From: KK5 sp034043675
Lineage (GTDB): Bacteria; Pseudomonadota; Gammaproteobacteria; Burkholderiales; Burkholderiaceae_C
Length of the DNA: 64,000 nt
Assembly: GCF_034043675.1 (NCBI RefSeq)
Contig: NZ_JAXCLA010000009.1
Span: forward strand, 366,474 to 430,473
Direction of reading: 5' to 3'
How positions within the stretch are numbered: the stretch's first letter is position 1; each line of letters starts with the position of its first letter. The notes beneath the pieces are model-generated. The model was not told where the DNA came from. It saw only the letters and a list, made by a program, of their open reading frames with translations, and did no database searches. The position numbers and the translations under genes are program-made. This document shows positions 33,963 to 42,567 of this stretch, in pieces.

Positions 33963-35603
33963 TCAGGGCGCCTGGCAGCTCCAGTTGCTCGCGTCATTCA
34001 CGTTCAGGCCCGCGCTGTTGGCGATGCCACCCTTGAAGACCGCGCGCTGCGGATGCGGGCACAACAGGAAGCTCCGTGACGGAAGGCTGGTGCCCGCTGC
34101 GCGGTTTGCCACCAATTGCGTCGGTGCCGTCCCGGCTTCCACCCATTGGGCCAGCGCTGGCAATGCCTGCGCTGCCACGTCCTGCGGGCCGGCCCCGCCA
34201 CCGCAGTGCTGTAACCCGGGCACGGTGTAGAGCTGGGCCACCTGAGCCAGCTTGGCCTGGCCTCCCTGGGCGCTTGCCAGGTCGTTGAAGAAGCGGAAGG
34301 AGTCGTTGAGGGAAATGCCGTTGTCCGCCGTTCCGTGCCAGAACAAGATCTTGCCGCCGCGCTGGAAGAAGGAGTTGAGATTGCCGGCCTTGGCTGTGCC
34401 CGAGCCCGTGAAGACGTTCTCGAACATCGCATTCCATCCGTTCACGTCGGCGCTGTCGTCGAAGCTGAATGCACTGGCGAAGTCGTAGCCGGCGCCGAAC
34501 AGGCCGCGCGAGGTGGTGTCGAAGACCAGATAACCGGCCGGTGGCAGGCGGCCATCGGCCGGATTCATCGACCACGGGGGCGGCGTCGCGCCCAGCATGA
34601 AGGCGGACCAGCCATTCGGATTGCCGAGGGTGTATCCGGGGTAGGTCAGCCCGAAGTCGTTCATGCCGTTCACCAGGATGTCGAGCAGGGCCTGCTGGGC
34701 TGGCGTGAAGGCGGCCCGCAGCGTCGCATCGAGCGACACCACGCTGGGGTCCGAGATCAGTCCGTCGACGGCACCGTCCGCGGCATCGAATTTCTGCAGC
34801 AGGGCGGCATCCATGGCTTGCAGCTGCGCAGGCGAAATCCAGGCATCCGGATGGTCGATCAGGTACTTCGCGACTTTGCCGAAGAACATCTGGTTGGTGA
34901 CGCTGATGCCGGGCGCTCCGGCCACCACGCCGTCGAAGTCCTCCGGGTACCAAGAGGCCGCCACAATGCCCATTCGTCCACCACCGGAGCATCCGTCGAT
35001 GTATCGGTACAGGCGGCGGTTGGCGTTGGCGCCGGAACTCATGCCGTAGAAGGCCTTCACCAGGGCCTGGGTCGCGGCGGTCCCGACGTGCACGCCGCGC
35101 TGGGCATAGTCGTAGGCCTTGGTGCGGTCCGTCGCGAACGCCCAGTCCACGCCGGGCGTGGTGCTGCCGGCATCGGAGCCGGCAACCGCATAGCCCGCCG
35201 AAAGCAGGCTGGCCGAAGGTTCGGGCAGGTAGCCGGCGGAGCCGCCTTCGCCTGCGAAGTAGTAGCGCGCCTGGAAGCTTCGGGGCAAGGCGACGGTGAA
35301 GCGCACCTGGTTGCTGGTCGCGGCCGGGCCTTGGGTGGTCACGTAGCCGTCGACGCGGCAGTAGGCGGTTCCCGTCGACGGGGTTACGGCGGATGCGGCC
35401 GTCAACACAGCGCTGGGGACCGCAGTCTGCAAGGTGTCGACGCTGCATTGGGCGGCAGCCTCGAGAGGCCCGCTGGAGACAGGCGGCGTGACCGGCACAT
35501 CGATCTTGTCATCATTGCCGCCGCACGCGGACAAGGCGGCCAGCACCAATATCGTGGCGCCGCTCGACAAGCCCTTAGCGTTCAAGCTCGTTTCGATCCT
35601 CAA
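33963..35603 (-). CDS. Tannase/feruloyl esterase family lipoprotein
   Basis: An alpha/beta hydrolase of 546 residues, counted from a TTG at 35603 that has GGAG six bases upstream. An in-frame ATG at 35663 gives a 566-residue alternative. The TTG start yields a compact signal sequence ending in the lipobox LSAC followed by GG, so the protein is probably a lipid-anchored envelope enzyme. The catalytic serine is in DGCSGGGRMG and the histidine in LQHCGGG; each is adjacent to a Cys, the CS-D-HC arrangement of tannases and feruloyl esterases. It would release an acid from an aromatic or terpenoid ester outside the cytoplasm. It is the last gene of the 45.0 kb operon. Confidence 0.9.
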   Translation of the reverse strand: MRIETSLNAKGLSSGATILVLAALSACGGNDDKIDVPVTPPVSSGPLEAAAQCSVDTLQTAVPSAVLTAASAVTPSTGTAYCRVDGYVTTQGPAATSNQVRFTVALPRSFQARYYFAGEGGSAGYLPEPSASLLSAGYAVAGSDAGSTTPGVDWAFATDRTKAYDYAQRGVHVGTAATQALVKAFYGMSSGANANRRLYRYIDGCSGGGRMGIVAASWYPEDFDGVVAGAPGISVTNQMFFGKVAKYLIDHPDAWISPAQLQAMDAALLQKFDAADGAVDGLISDPSVVSLDATLRAAFTPAQQALLDILVNGMNDFGLTYPGYTLGNPNGWSAFMLGATPPPWSMNPADGRLPPAGYLVFDTTSRGLFGAGYDFASAFSFDDSADVNGWNAMFENVFTGSGTAKAGNLNSFFQRGGKILFWHGTADNGISLNDSFRFFNDLASAQGGQAKLAQVAQLYTVPGLQHCGGGAGPQDVAAQALPALAQWVEAGTAPTQLVANRAAGTSLPSRSFLLCPHPQRAVFKGGIANSAGLNVNDASNWSCQAP

Positions 35604-35663
35604 GGCAGTCTCCAGTCCTGGTTGTTGGAATGCGATGTCGCCGGTTCTCTCATGGCGAGACAT

Positions 35664-35774
35664 CGATCAGGAATTCTGGAGAGGCAGCGGCGCGGGCGTT
35701 ATCCGCTCAGGAGCAGCACTTGTCCCGCGGGAGCAAAGGCGTCAGAGAATTTGGGGTCGTGGCAGCTCAAGGCC
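35664..35774. other. Gap between flavoprotein and tannase gene
   Basis: 111 bases without a gene, extending to 171 bases if the TTG start of the esterase is correct. No hairpin with a T run and no TGAAC-N15-GTTCA dyad was seen. It may carry an internal promoter for the esterase, but nothing specific supports one. Confidence 0.4.
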
Positions 35775-37469
35775 TCATTCGGCCTCGGCCAACGCGCGTC
35801 CGACGATGTAGCCGAAGGTGAGGCCCAGCGTGTTGTTCGCTCCGCTGCCCGGCGCGCGCCCACGCCAGAGCGAGTTCATGTCCAGGCCGATCGCATGCAG
35901 GCCGGGTATTGGCCGGTCCGCTACGTCGAGGACGCGGGCCTGCGTGTCGACCCGCAGGCCGACGGTCGTCGTCGAGTCCCCGGGGAAGATCTGCACCGCA
36001 TAGAAGGGCCAGTGCCGGATGGGGCCGAGGCAGGGATTTGGCCCATGGCCGGGATCGCCCATGAAGTGGTCGGCCTTGTCCTTGCCGCGGGCGAAATCCT
36101 CGTCGATGCCAGTGTCGGCCTGCGCGTTGAAGCGGCTCACCGTGGAGGCCAGGGCCTGGGGCGGCGCGCCGATCTTCAGCGCCAGGGTTTCGATGGAATC
36201 GGCCTTGATGATGTAGCCCGCCGCCACTAGGCGCCGCAAACCCCAGCCACCCGGCCGCACCAGGCCCAGACCATAGCGATGAATGAAGGCTTCGTCGCAG
36301 ATCAGGTGGGCCGGCACCGAGCCGCTGCGGTGCATCGGTTCGACCAGATTGGTGGTCGACTCGTTGCCGAAGCGCCGGCCGTCCTGGTTGACGGCGATGC
36401 AGCCCGGTTTGCCGCGGTCAAGGAACAGGTGCGGGAACTTGCGCAGGCGGCCATCGGGCTCGCGCAGCACTGAGACGACGACCCAGCCGGCATTGCTGTG
36501 GTTGTCGCCGTCGAAGCGGCCGCCGCAGGTCTGTGCGCTGCTGAGGCCATCGCCGGGGTTGCCCTCCGGGACCAGCGACACATGATGGTCGGCGAAGGGG
36601 ATGTAGCGGCGGCGCATCTCGGCGTTGGCCGAGAAGCCGCCGCTGGCCAGCACGACGCCGCGGCGTGCGATCACTCGCACCGGCCGGCCCTCGCGCAGCG
36701 CGGTGATACCGGTCACCGATCGGCCCTCCGTCAGCAGGCCGGTCATGGGCGTGAGGTTCCAGAGGTTCACGCCGGCGTCGACAGCCGAGCGCAACAGCCG
36801 CGCCGCCAGCGCATTGCCCATCGTCAGGCGCATGCCGCGTGGGTGGCGCAGCCGGTCGCGCGCATAGGCGAGGCCGAGCCGGGCCATGTGCCTGAACGAG
36901 GCCAGTGACCGCGTCATGTTGGCGGCGTGGCTCATGTCGGGCAGGCCGATCATCAGGCCGCCCGGGGCGTTGAATTCGTTCAGCGGTGGGCGCAGCGAGG
37001 CGAAGTGAGGACCAAGTTCGCGACCGTCGTAGTCCACCGGACAGAGCAGCCGGCCTTCCCGCATGAAGCCCTTAGCACCGGGATGCCAGTCGGCAAGACC
37101 GCGCTGCAGGTGGAAGCGTACGGCGGTGTGCTCGTGCAGGTAGTCGACCATGCGCGGAGCTGCGTCGAGGAAGGCCTCCAGCAGATCGCTGCGCAGGCTG
37201 TCGCCGACGACCTCATGCACATAGCGCGAGGCGGCCTCCGGCGCTTCCTTGATGCCAGCCTGTGCCGCCAACGTGCTGCGCGGCACCCAGATGCCGCCGC
37301 CGGAGAGCGCCGTCGTGCCGCCGAAAAAGGCAGTCTTCTCGACCAGCAGGACCTGGCGCCCGTGGCGGGCTGCCACGGTCGCGGCCGTTAGGCCGGCGCC
37401 GCCGGAACCGACGACGACGACATCGGTCTCGACAAGTTCAGGGCCTTTCTGCGCGCCAGCCAGCCCCAT
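35775..37469 (-). CDS. FAD-dependent dehydrogenase of the 3-ketosteroid dehydrogenase/fumarate reductase family
   Basis: A 564-residue flavoprotein. The FAD motif VVVVGSGGAGLTAATVAARHG and the adjoining VEKTAFFGGTTALSGGGIWVP are typical of the FAD_binding_2 family that includes KstD and fumarate reductase flavoproteins. The C-terminal RAPGSGANNTLGLTFGYIVGRAL closes the FAD site. KstD-like members desaturate a ring next to a ketone. Steroid specificity cannot be claimed because many homologues act on other cyclic ketones. The start overlaps the SDR stop by one base (TGATG), so the two are translationally coupled. Confidence 0.9.
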   Translation of the reverse strand: MGLAGAQKGPELVETDVVVVGSGGAGLTAATVAARHGRQVLLVEKTAFFGGTTALSGGGIWVPRSTLAAQAGIKEAPEAASRYVHEVVGDSLRSDLLEAFLDAAPRMVDYLHEHTAVRFHLQRGLADWHPGAKGFMREGRLLCPVDYDGRELGPHFASLRPPLNEFNAPGGLMIGLPDMSHAANMTRSLASFRHMARLGLAYARDRLRHPRGMRLTMGNALAARLLRSAVDAGVNLWNLTPMTGLLTEGRSVTGITALREGRPVRVIARRGVVLASGGFSANAEMRRRYIPFADHHVSLVPEGNPGDGLSSAQTCGGRFDGDNHSNAGWVVVSVLREPDGRLRKFPHLFLDRGKPGCIAVNQDGRRFGNESTTNLVEPMHRSGSVPAHLICDEAFIHRYGLGLVRPGGWGLRRLVAAGYIIKADSIETLALKIGAPPQALASTVSRFNAQADTGIDEDFARGKDKADHFMGDPGHGPNPCLGPIRHWPFYAVQIFPGDSTTTVGLRVDTQARVLDVADRPIPGLHAIGLDMNSLWRGRAPGSGANNTLGLTFGYIVGRALAEAE

Positions 37470-38296
37470 CAGGCCGGGCCGTAGAAATTGTCCAGGAATT
37501 TGCTCTGCACCTCCACGCGCTCGCGGCGGATCGTCGAGGACACCAGCGGATTGTCCAGTTCCTCCAGCGCATTGAGCACGAGGGTCGGGCCGTGGCCGAG
37601 GCCGTTCAGGCCCAGGCGGGCGACCTCTTGCGAGGGCGTGAGCGGGACGACGTCGGGCGAGAGATTGTTCTTCGCGAAGACGGTGCGCAGCTTCGGCGTA
37701 TCGGTGGCGCCGATCAGCAGGTTCAGCACATCCACGCCACGCGGCTTCAACTCCTTCCAGAGGCTCTCGCCGAAGTTCATCGCGTAGGCCTTGGTGGCGG
37801 TGTAGATGGCCAGGCGGCCGCAGCCACCGAGGGCCGCCTCCGAACCCACCAGGATCAGCCCGCCGCGCCCGCGCTTGACGAAAGCCGTGCCGAAGGCGTG
37901 GCAGGCCTCGGTCAGCAGGTCGATGTTGCGCTGGGTCAGCGTGCGCCAGGAAGCGTAGGGCTTGTCCAGGAAAGGCCCGCCGACGCTGTCGCCGCCAGCA
38001 TTGAAGACGACCAGACCCAGGTCGCGGCCAGCGGCGGCCTCCTGGAGTTGGACTGCGGCATCGGCGGCAGTGAGATCCAGCGAGACGGTGTGGACCTCGA
38101 CCTTGTGTTCGGCGCGGATGCGCTCGGCCAGTTCGTTGAGCTTGTCGGCGCGCCGGGCCACGAGGATGACGTTCAGCCCCTTGGCAGCGGCCTGCAGCGA
38201 GAACTCGGCGCCGGTGCCTTCGGAGGCGCCGGAGATCAGCGCCCAGGGGCCGTAGCGGTCGCGGAAGTCGGCGTCGGACAGGGATGGGATGGTCAT
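37469..38296 (-). CDS. SDR family oxidoreductase (17-beta-HSD12-like pattern)
   Basis: A 275-residue SDR with ISGASEGTGAEFS as cofactor loop (about residues 21-33), VARRADKL after the second strand (favouring NADP), Ser in LVGSEAALG and YTATK. The general pattern (WALISGASEGTG, LDLT, YTATKAYAMNFGESLWKELK) resembles the hydroxysteroid/3-ketoacyl reductase branch. The ATG at 38296 has GGAG at a suitable distance. Direct coupling to the KstD-like enzyme suggests consecutive redox steps on the same ring. Confidence 0.9.
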   Translation of the reverse strand: MTIPSLSDADFRDRYGPWALISGASEGTGAEFSLQAAAKGLNVILVARRADKLNELAERIRAEHKVEVHTVSLDLTAADAAVQLQEAAAGRDLGLVVFNAGGDSVGGPFLDKPYASWRTLTQRNIDLLTEACHAFGTAFVKRGRGGLILVGSEAALGGCGRLAIYTATKAYAMNFGESLWKELKPRGVDVLNLLIGATDTPKLRTVFAKNNLSPDVVPLTPSQEVARLGLNGLGHGPTLVLNALEELDNPLVSSTIRRERVEVQSKFLDNFYGPA

Positions 38297-38399
38297 GGTG
38301 CTTGTCTCCTCGGTGTTGCGGTCATGGTGGCCGGGACTCGGGCGCAGGGCCAGCGTCGGCCGCCTCGGCGAACGACCTGTCGATATCGCTGAAACGCGC

Positions 38400-38540
38400 T
38401 CAGTCGTCAACGCCGAGCAGCTTGCGAAGGCCGGATGCGATCGGCCGCGCGCTTTCGCCCAGCCGTACCTGACGCCGCGGCGTCTTGCCAGCCGTCAGCA
38501 GTTCGACGCTCTCCATGTCCTCGGCCGCGGCGAAGAACGC
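38400..38540 (-). other. Likely displaced C-terminus of the kinase at 38495 (frameshift)
   Basis: In a different minus-strand frame from the kinase, an open stretch reads AFFAAAEDMESVELLTAG and continues to LRKLLGVDD with a stop at 38400-38402. It joins naturally to GMHMVER of the kinase if one base is restored near 38538-38540, giving VERFFAAAEDM. The in-frame kinase ending instead becomes SSPRPRTWRASNC. This indicates a one-base loss, either a genuine mutation or a sequencing/assembly error. The remaining 103 bases to the SDR start look like a normal intergenic gap. Confidence 0.6.
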
Positions 38541-39589
38541 TCGACCATGTGCATGCCGGTCTGGCCCCACTGGTCCACATTGCCGAGCCAGGCCTGCATG
38601 CCGTAGACCGGCCAGCGGCGGAAGTGGGCCCAGGCGGTGTCCTGGTCGGCCACGTCCTGAGCTCCGGTGGCCATCAGGGCCTCGCGGTAGTGGCGGATCA
38701 GGTCGGCGGCCGAGGCGCGGCGTTCCTCGATGGTCAGCGCGCCGAGCATGAAGTAGGCGATGTCGCGCCAGGGCTGGCCTTGCCGTGCCAGTTGCCAGTC
38801 GTGCCAGACCCGCTCGCCGTTGGCGCGCAGGAAGCTGTTGCCCTGGTGCGAGTCGCCATGCACGAGGCAGTGAGGCCCGGGTTGGCTGCGGGCGAACTCG
38901 GCCAGTTCATCGAAGGCATGGGCGAAGCGCTCGGGCCGCTCGTAGATCCAGCACGGCAGGAAGGCCTGGTAGGCTGGCTTGGCCAGGTTGATCGCGATGT
39001 AGTTGTACATGCGCAGCACCTGCTCGGTGTCCACCGGCGTGGCCATCGAGGTCTGCAGCCAGGCCTGCTGGCGCAGCAGCGGGCTGTCCCAGAGCGCGCC
39101 GTGCAGTACGGCCAGCGACTCTAGGCCCTTGGCCACGCCGTCCACGCCGAGGTGATGCGAGCTGTGGCCGAACTCTCCCTTGGCAACGCCCAGGTCTTCC
39201 ATCACGATGATTCCGCGGCCTCCGCCGTCGTCATCCCAGTCGGCGTACCAGGTTCGCGGAATCGGTGCTTTCAGATTCCCCTGCATCATGAAGTAGAAAC
39301 GGGCCTCGAGCTCGCAGATGTCCCCGCTCTCGAAGCCCTCCGACCAGTTGGATTTCAGGCAGACATGCCGAGGGATGCCCGCGGCCCGGCCGGCCTCGTT
39401 GAGATCAAGCGCCAGGCGCAGCTTGGTGGTGTGGCTGTTCCTGATTTCGACGACTTCCATGCCCTCGATCACGAGGCCGAAGTGGCGATGGCGCAGCAGG
39501 CCTTGGAGCCACTCGGGCGTGACCTGGCACAGATCGCGCGGCAGGCGGCCAGTGCGGGCGGAATAGGGACGCATCGATGCGGTCATCAT
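38495..39589 (-). CDS. APH/ecdysteroid-kinase-like phosphotransferase, apparently frameshifted near its C-terminus
   Basis: A 364-residue kinase-fold protein, distinct from the one at 14371 and closer to the DUF1679/EcKL-like branch. Visible are HCLVHGDSHQGNSFL (catalytic loop), VWHDWQLARQGQPWRDIAYFM (metal site) and IIVMEDLG (hinge). The last 13 residues are in an unnatural frame, as described in the adjoining entry; the catalytic core is unaffected. The gene lies 13 bases after an acyl-CoA dehydrogenase, so a second kinase and dehydrogenase pairing exists in the window. Probable role: phosphorylating a hydroxyl on a CoA ester or ring intermediate. The start is uncertain (39589, 39586 or 39574). 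Confidence 0.85.
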   Translation of the reverse strand: MMTASMRPYSARTGRLPRDLCQVTPEWLQGLLRHRHFGLVIEGMEVVEIRNSHTTKLRLALDLNEAGRAAGIPRHVCLKSNWSEGFESGDICELEARFYFMMQGNLKAPIPRTWYADWDDDGGGRGIIVMEDLGVAKGEFGHSSHHLGVDGVAKGLESLAVLHGALWDSPLLRQQAWLQTSMATPVDTEQVLRMYNYIAINLAKPAYQAFLPCWIYERPERFAHAFDELAEFARSQPGPHCLVHGDSHQGNSFLRANGERVWHDWQLARQGQPWRDIAYFMLGALTIEERRASAADLIRHYREALMATGAQDVADQDTAWAHFRRWPVYGMQAWLGNVDQWGQTGMHMVERSSPRPRTWRASNC

Positions 39590-39602
39590 CGGGCCGCCGG
39601 CT

Positions 39603-40727
39603 TCAGAGGGAGCGGCTGATGATTTCTTTCATGATCTCGGAGGTTCCGCCATAGATCCGCGCCACCCTCGCATCGACCCAAGCCCGCGAGACCTTGTACT
39701 CGCTCATGAAGCCGTAGCCGCCGTGCAGCTGGAGCAGTTCGTCGAGCACCTTGCCCTGCATCTCTGAGCCCATCAGCTTGCACATGGCGCCGACCTCCGC
39801 AGTCAGCTCGCCGCGCATGGCCTTGGCCAGACAGTCGTCCACGAAGGCGCGCAGCATCGTCGCCTGCGCCTTGCATTCGGCCAGCTTGAACTTGGTGTTC
39901 TGGAAGTCGAACACCGTCTGGCCGAAGACCTTGCGGTCGCGCGTGTAGGCGATGGTCTCCTCCAACAGCGCCTCGATCGAGGCGCAGGCCCGGATGCCGA
40001 TAATCGTGCGCTCCCAGGCCAACTGGTGGGTGAGGTACTTGAAGCCTTCGTTCTCAGCGCCCAGGCGGTTGCCGACCGGCACGCGCACGTTGTCGAAGAA
40101 CAATTCGGAGGTGTCCTGGCCTTTCAGGCCGATCTTCTCCAGCAGCTTGCCTTTGGCGAAGCCGGGCCGCTCCTCTTCCACGCAGATCAGAGTGAGCTTC
40201 TTGTCGGCCGGGTCCAGCTTGGTCGCCGTGACCATCAAGCCGGCGTTGCCGCCGTTGGTGATGAAGGTCTTTTGGCCGTTGACGATGTAGTCGTCGCCCT
40301 CGCGCCGGGCCGTGGTGCGCATCGCCCGTAGATCGCTGCCGATGCCGGGCTCGCTCATCGCGATCACGCCGATCAGCTCGCCGCTGACCATGCGCGGCAG
40401 CCAGCGCTGCTTCTGTTCCTCGCTGCCGTAGGCCACGATGTAGGGCGCCACGATCTCCGAATGCGTGGTGAAGCCCACGGCCGTGGCGTTGGCACGCGCG
40501 AGCTCCTCGATCATCACGGCCGAGTGGCCGAAGTCGCCGCTCGAGCCGCCGTATTCCTCGGGCACGGTGGAGCACAGCAGGCCTGCCTCGCCGGCCTTCA
40601 GCCATAGTGATTTGGGCACGATGCCGGCGTGTTCCCACTCATGCAGGTGGGGCACGACCTCCTTGTCGACGAAGCGGCGGGCGGTTTCGCGGAACTGTTC
40701 GTGGTCTTCGCGGAAGACGGGACGCAT
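39603..40727 (-). CDS. Acyl-CoA dehydrogenase
   Basis: A 374-residue FAD-dependent dehydrogenase forming the alpha,beta double bond of an acyl-CoA. Complete signatures: VIAMSEPGIGSDLRAMRTTA (flavin/substrate loop), YIVNGQKTFITNG, RKVFGQTVFDFQNTKFKLAE and LHGGYGFM, with a candidate catalytic Glu in RIYGGTSEIMKEIISRSL. It resembles long-chain or FadE-type homotetrameric enzymes (LcaD-like). The ATG at 40727 lies five bases after the enoyl-CoA hydratase stop. It would transfer electrons to ETF, which is not encoded in the window. Confidence 0.95.
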   Translation of the reverse strand: MRPVFREDHEQFRETARRFVDKEVVPHLHEWEHAGIVPKSLWLKAGEAGLLCSTVPEEYGGSSGDFGHSAVMIEELARANATAVGFTTHSEIVAPYIVAYGSEEQKQRWLPRMVSGELIGVIAMSEPGIGSDLRAMRTTARREGDDYIVNGQKTFITNGGNAGLMVTATKLDPADKKLTLICVEEERPGFAKGKLLEKIGLKGQDTSELFFDNVRVPVGNRLGAENEGFKYLTHQLAWERTIIGIRACASIEALLEETIAYTRDRKVFGQTVFDFQNTKFKLAECKAQATMLRAFVDDCLAKAMRGELTAEVGAMCKLMGSEMQGKVLDELLQLHGGYGFMSEYKVSRAWVDARVARIYGGTSEIMKEIISRSL

Positions 40728-40732
40728 GGCGA

Positions 40733-41554
40733 CTACTTTCCTGTGTATCGGGCCGGGCGCTTCTCGAGGAAGGCGTTGACCGACTCGTGATGGTCTTCGG
40801 TGTGATGGGCCAGCGCCTGGTAGGCGGCCGAGAGCTCCAGCAGCGAGTCCAGGCGCATATGCTGGCCTTCGCGGAGCAGGCGCTTGGTCAGGCGCAGCGC
40901 GTGGGCCGGATTGGCGGCGATGCGCTGGGCGAGTGCGAGCGCCTCCCGCTCCAGCTCGGCGGCCGGGACCACCTGCGCCACCAGGCCCCATTGCTCGGCC
41001 TTGGTCGCGTCGATGGTGTCGCCGGTGAAGGCCATCAGGCTGGCCTTGGGCAGGCCGATCACCCGTGGCAGCAGCCAGGCGCCGCCGTCGCCGGGCACGA
41101 TGCCCAACTTGACGAAGCTCTCTGCGAACAGGGCCTTGTCGGAAGCGATGCGGATGTCGCACATGCAGGCCAGGTCCAGGCCGGCGCCGATGGCTGGGCC
41201 GTTGACGGCCGCGATCACCGGCAAGTCCAGTTCGTACAGCGCCAGCGGAATGCGCTGGATGCCGTCGCGGTAGCTGTTGCGCACTTCGTAAGGGCTGCCG
41301 GCGAAGATGCCGCCGCGGGTCTGCATGTCCTTGACGTTGCCGCCGGCGCAGAAGGCCGAGCCGTTGCCGGTCAAAACCAGGACCTTGGTATCGCGGTCGC
41401 GGCGCAGGTCGCGGCAGAGGTCCACGAATTCCTGCATCTGCTGCGGTTCGGAGAGGGCGTTGCGAGTCTCAGGCCGGTTCATGCGGACCAGCACGACCGG
41501 CCCGTGGCGCTCGACCAGCAGGAAAGGGTTGTTGTTGTCGACGGAAGCGCTCAT
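40733..41554 (-). CDS. Enoyl-CoA hydratase/isomerase family protein
   Basis: A 273-residue crotonase-fold protein. The oxyanion-hole segments LTGNGSAFCAGGNVKDM and AAVNGPAIGAGLDLACMCDIRIAS are present. The first catalytic glutamate is in FAESFVKLGIVPGDGG. The position of the second catalytic Glu of classical hydratases seems to hold a non-acidic residue (VIGLPKASLMAFTGD), so isomerase, hydrolase or altered hydratase activity is possible. It is coupled to the dehydrogenase upstream by a four-base overlap. Confidence 0.92.
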   Translation of the reverse strand: MSASVDNNNPFLLVERHGPVVLVRMNRPETRNALSEPQQMQEFVDLCRDLRRDRDTKVLVLTGNGSAFCAGGNVKDMQTRGGIFAGSPYEVRNSYRDGIQRIPLALYELDLPVIAAVNGPAIGAGLDLACMCDIRIASDKALFAESFVKLGIVPGDGGAWLLPRVIGLPKASLMAFTGDTIDATKAEQWGLVAQVVPAAELEREALALAQRIAANPAHALRLTKRLLREGQHMRLDSLLELSAAYQALAHHTEDHHESVNAFLEKRPARYTGK

Positions 41555-42567
41555 TTGAATTCTCCAGCGGTGATAGCGGGCCAGAAGGCGGCAGCGCCAC
41601 CGGCACAGGTTAGGCGGCCGATGCGTTGCGACCACTCGCGCGCCGAGCCATACTCGCTGCGCCAAGCCCAGAGGCGGCGCGTGCTCAGGTGCAAGCGGTG
41701 CTCGTGGGTGAAGCCCATGGCGCCGTGGACGGCGTGGGCGATGCCTGCAGCGATGCCGGAGGCCTCGGCGCTGCACACCTTCGCAGAGGCGATTCGCAGC
41801 GGCGCGAACTCGGCGCAGGCGGCCTCGGCGGTGACGGTGGCCAGCGCCACCTGTTCGGCGAGTACGGCAATCTGGTGCCCGATGGCCTGGAAGCTGCCGA
41901 TCGGCTTGCCAAACTGCACCCGCTCGGTGGCGTGCTGGATACACATGGTCAGTACGGCCTGAAGCGCCCCGGCCGTCTGGGCGGCGCGGAGCAGGGCGGC
42001 GCCTTGCAGAAGGGTGTCGGCACCGAGACCGGCGGGGGCCGCAGCGCTGGCAATGGGTGCGGCGCCGCTGAAGCTCAGGTCGTCGCGGGCTTCGCCGGCG
42101 GTGTTCTGGCCTTCGTTGACGGTCGATGCCGACTCGGTGGACAGCAGTACGACTTCGTTGCCGACGAGTGCCACGACATGCGCTACATGCCGGCCCCAGG
42201 GAACGCCGCCGAGGCTCCCGCTGAGCATGCCGTCGACCCAGTTGAGTCGGGCATCGACGGCGACGGACAAGGGGCCGCCTACGGCCTCCAGCCCTGCGCT
42301 GCCCAACAGCCAGTTGCCCAGGATCGCCTCGGGCAAGGGCAGGGGCGCACAATGCCGGCCGCAGGCGAGCAGCACGGGGAACAGGTCGTCCCAGCTTGCG
42401 CCAGCGCCGCCGCTGGACTCCGGCGCCGCCGCCAGGGCGAAGCCGGATTCCTCGACGGCAGCCCACAGTGACGCCGGCCACCGGCCGCCTTCGCTGTCGA
42501 GCACGGCTTCGGGCGTGGAGAGGTCCGCAAGCAGGCGCTCGACGGTCGATTCGAAGAGTTCACGCAT
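41551..42567 (-). CDS. Acyl-CoA dehydrogenase, divergent subunit (beta-like)
   Basis: A 338-residue acyl-CoA dehydrogenase homologue, shorter than the usual 380. The C-terminal domain is recognisable (CIQHATERVQFGKPIGSFQAIGHQIA and GAMGFTHEHRLHL), but the middle beta-domain is poorly conserved and no catalytic Glu motif is apparent. Actinobacterial and proteobacterial steroid degraders use heteromeric dehydrogenases in which one subunit is divergent in this way. Its start overlaps the stop of the 384-residue dehydrogenase by one base (TGATG), supporting a 1:1 complex with that partner. The complex is inferred. Confidence 0.88.
   Translation of the reverse strand: MRELFESTVERLLADLSTPEAVLDSEGGRWPASLWAAVEESGFALAAAPESSGGAGASWDDLFPVLLACGRHCAPLPLPEAILGNWLLGSAGLEAVGGPLSVAVDARLNWVDGMLSGSLGGVPWGRHVAHVVALVGNEVVLLSTESASTVNEGQNTAGEARDDLSFSGAAPIASAAAPAGLGADTLLQGAALLRAAQTAGALQAVLTMCIQHATERVQFGKPIGSFQAIGHQIAVLAEQVALATVTAEAACAEFAPLRIASAKVCSAEASGIAAGIAHAVHGAMGFTHEHRLHLSTRRLWAWRSEYGSAREWSQRIGRLTCAGGAAAFWPAITAGEFK

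Noticed and set aside
35775..37469. Firm assignment of the flavoprotein as 3-ketosteroid 1-dehydrogenase and of the region as a steroid pathway
   Set aside because: The family match is to a broad FAD_binding_2 group. Rieske KshA/B and HsaD-like genes are absent from the window, so steroid is only one possible substrate class.
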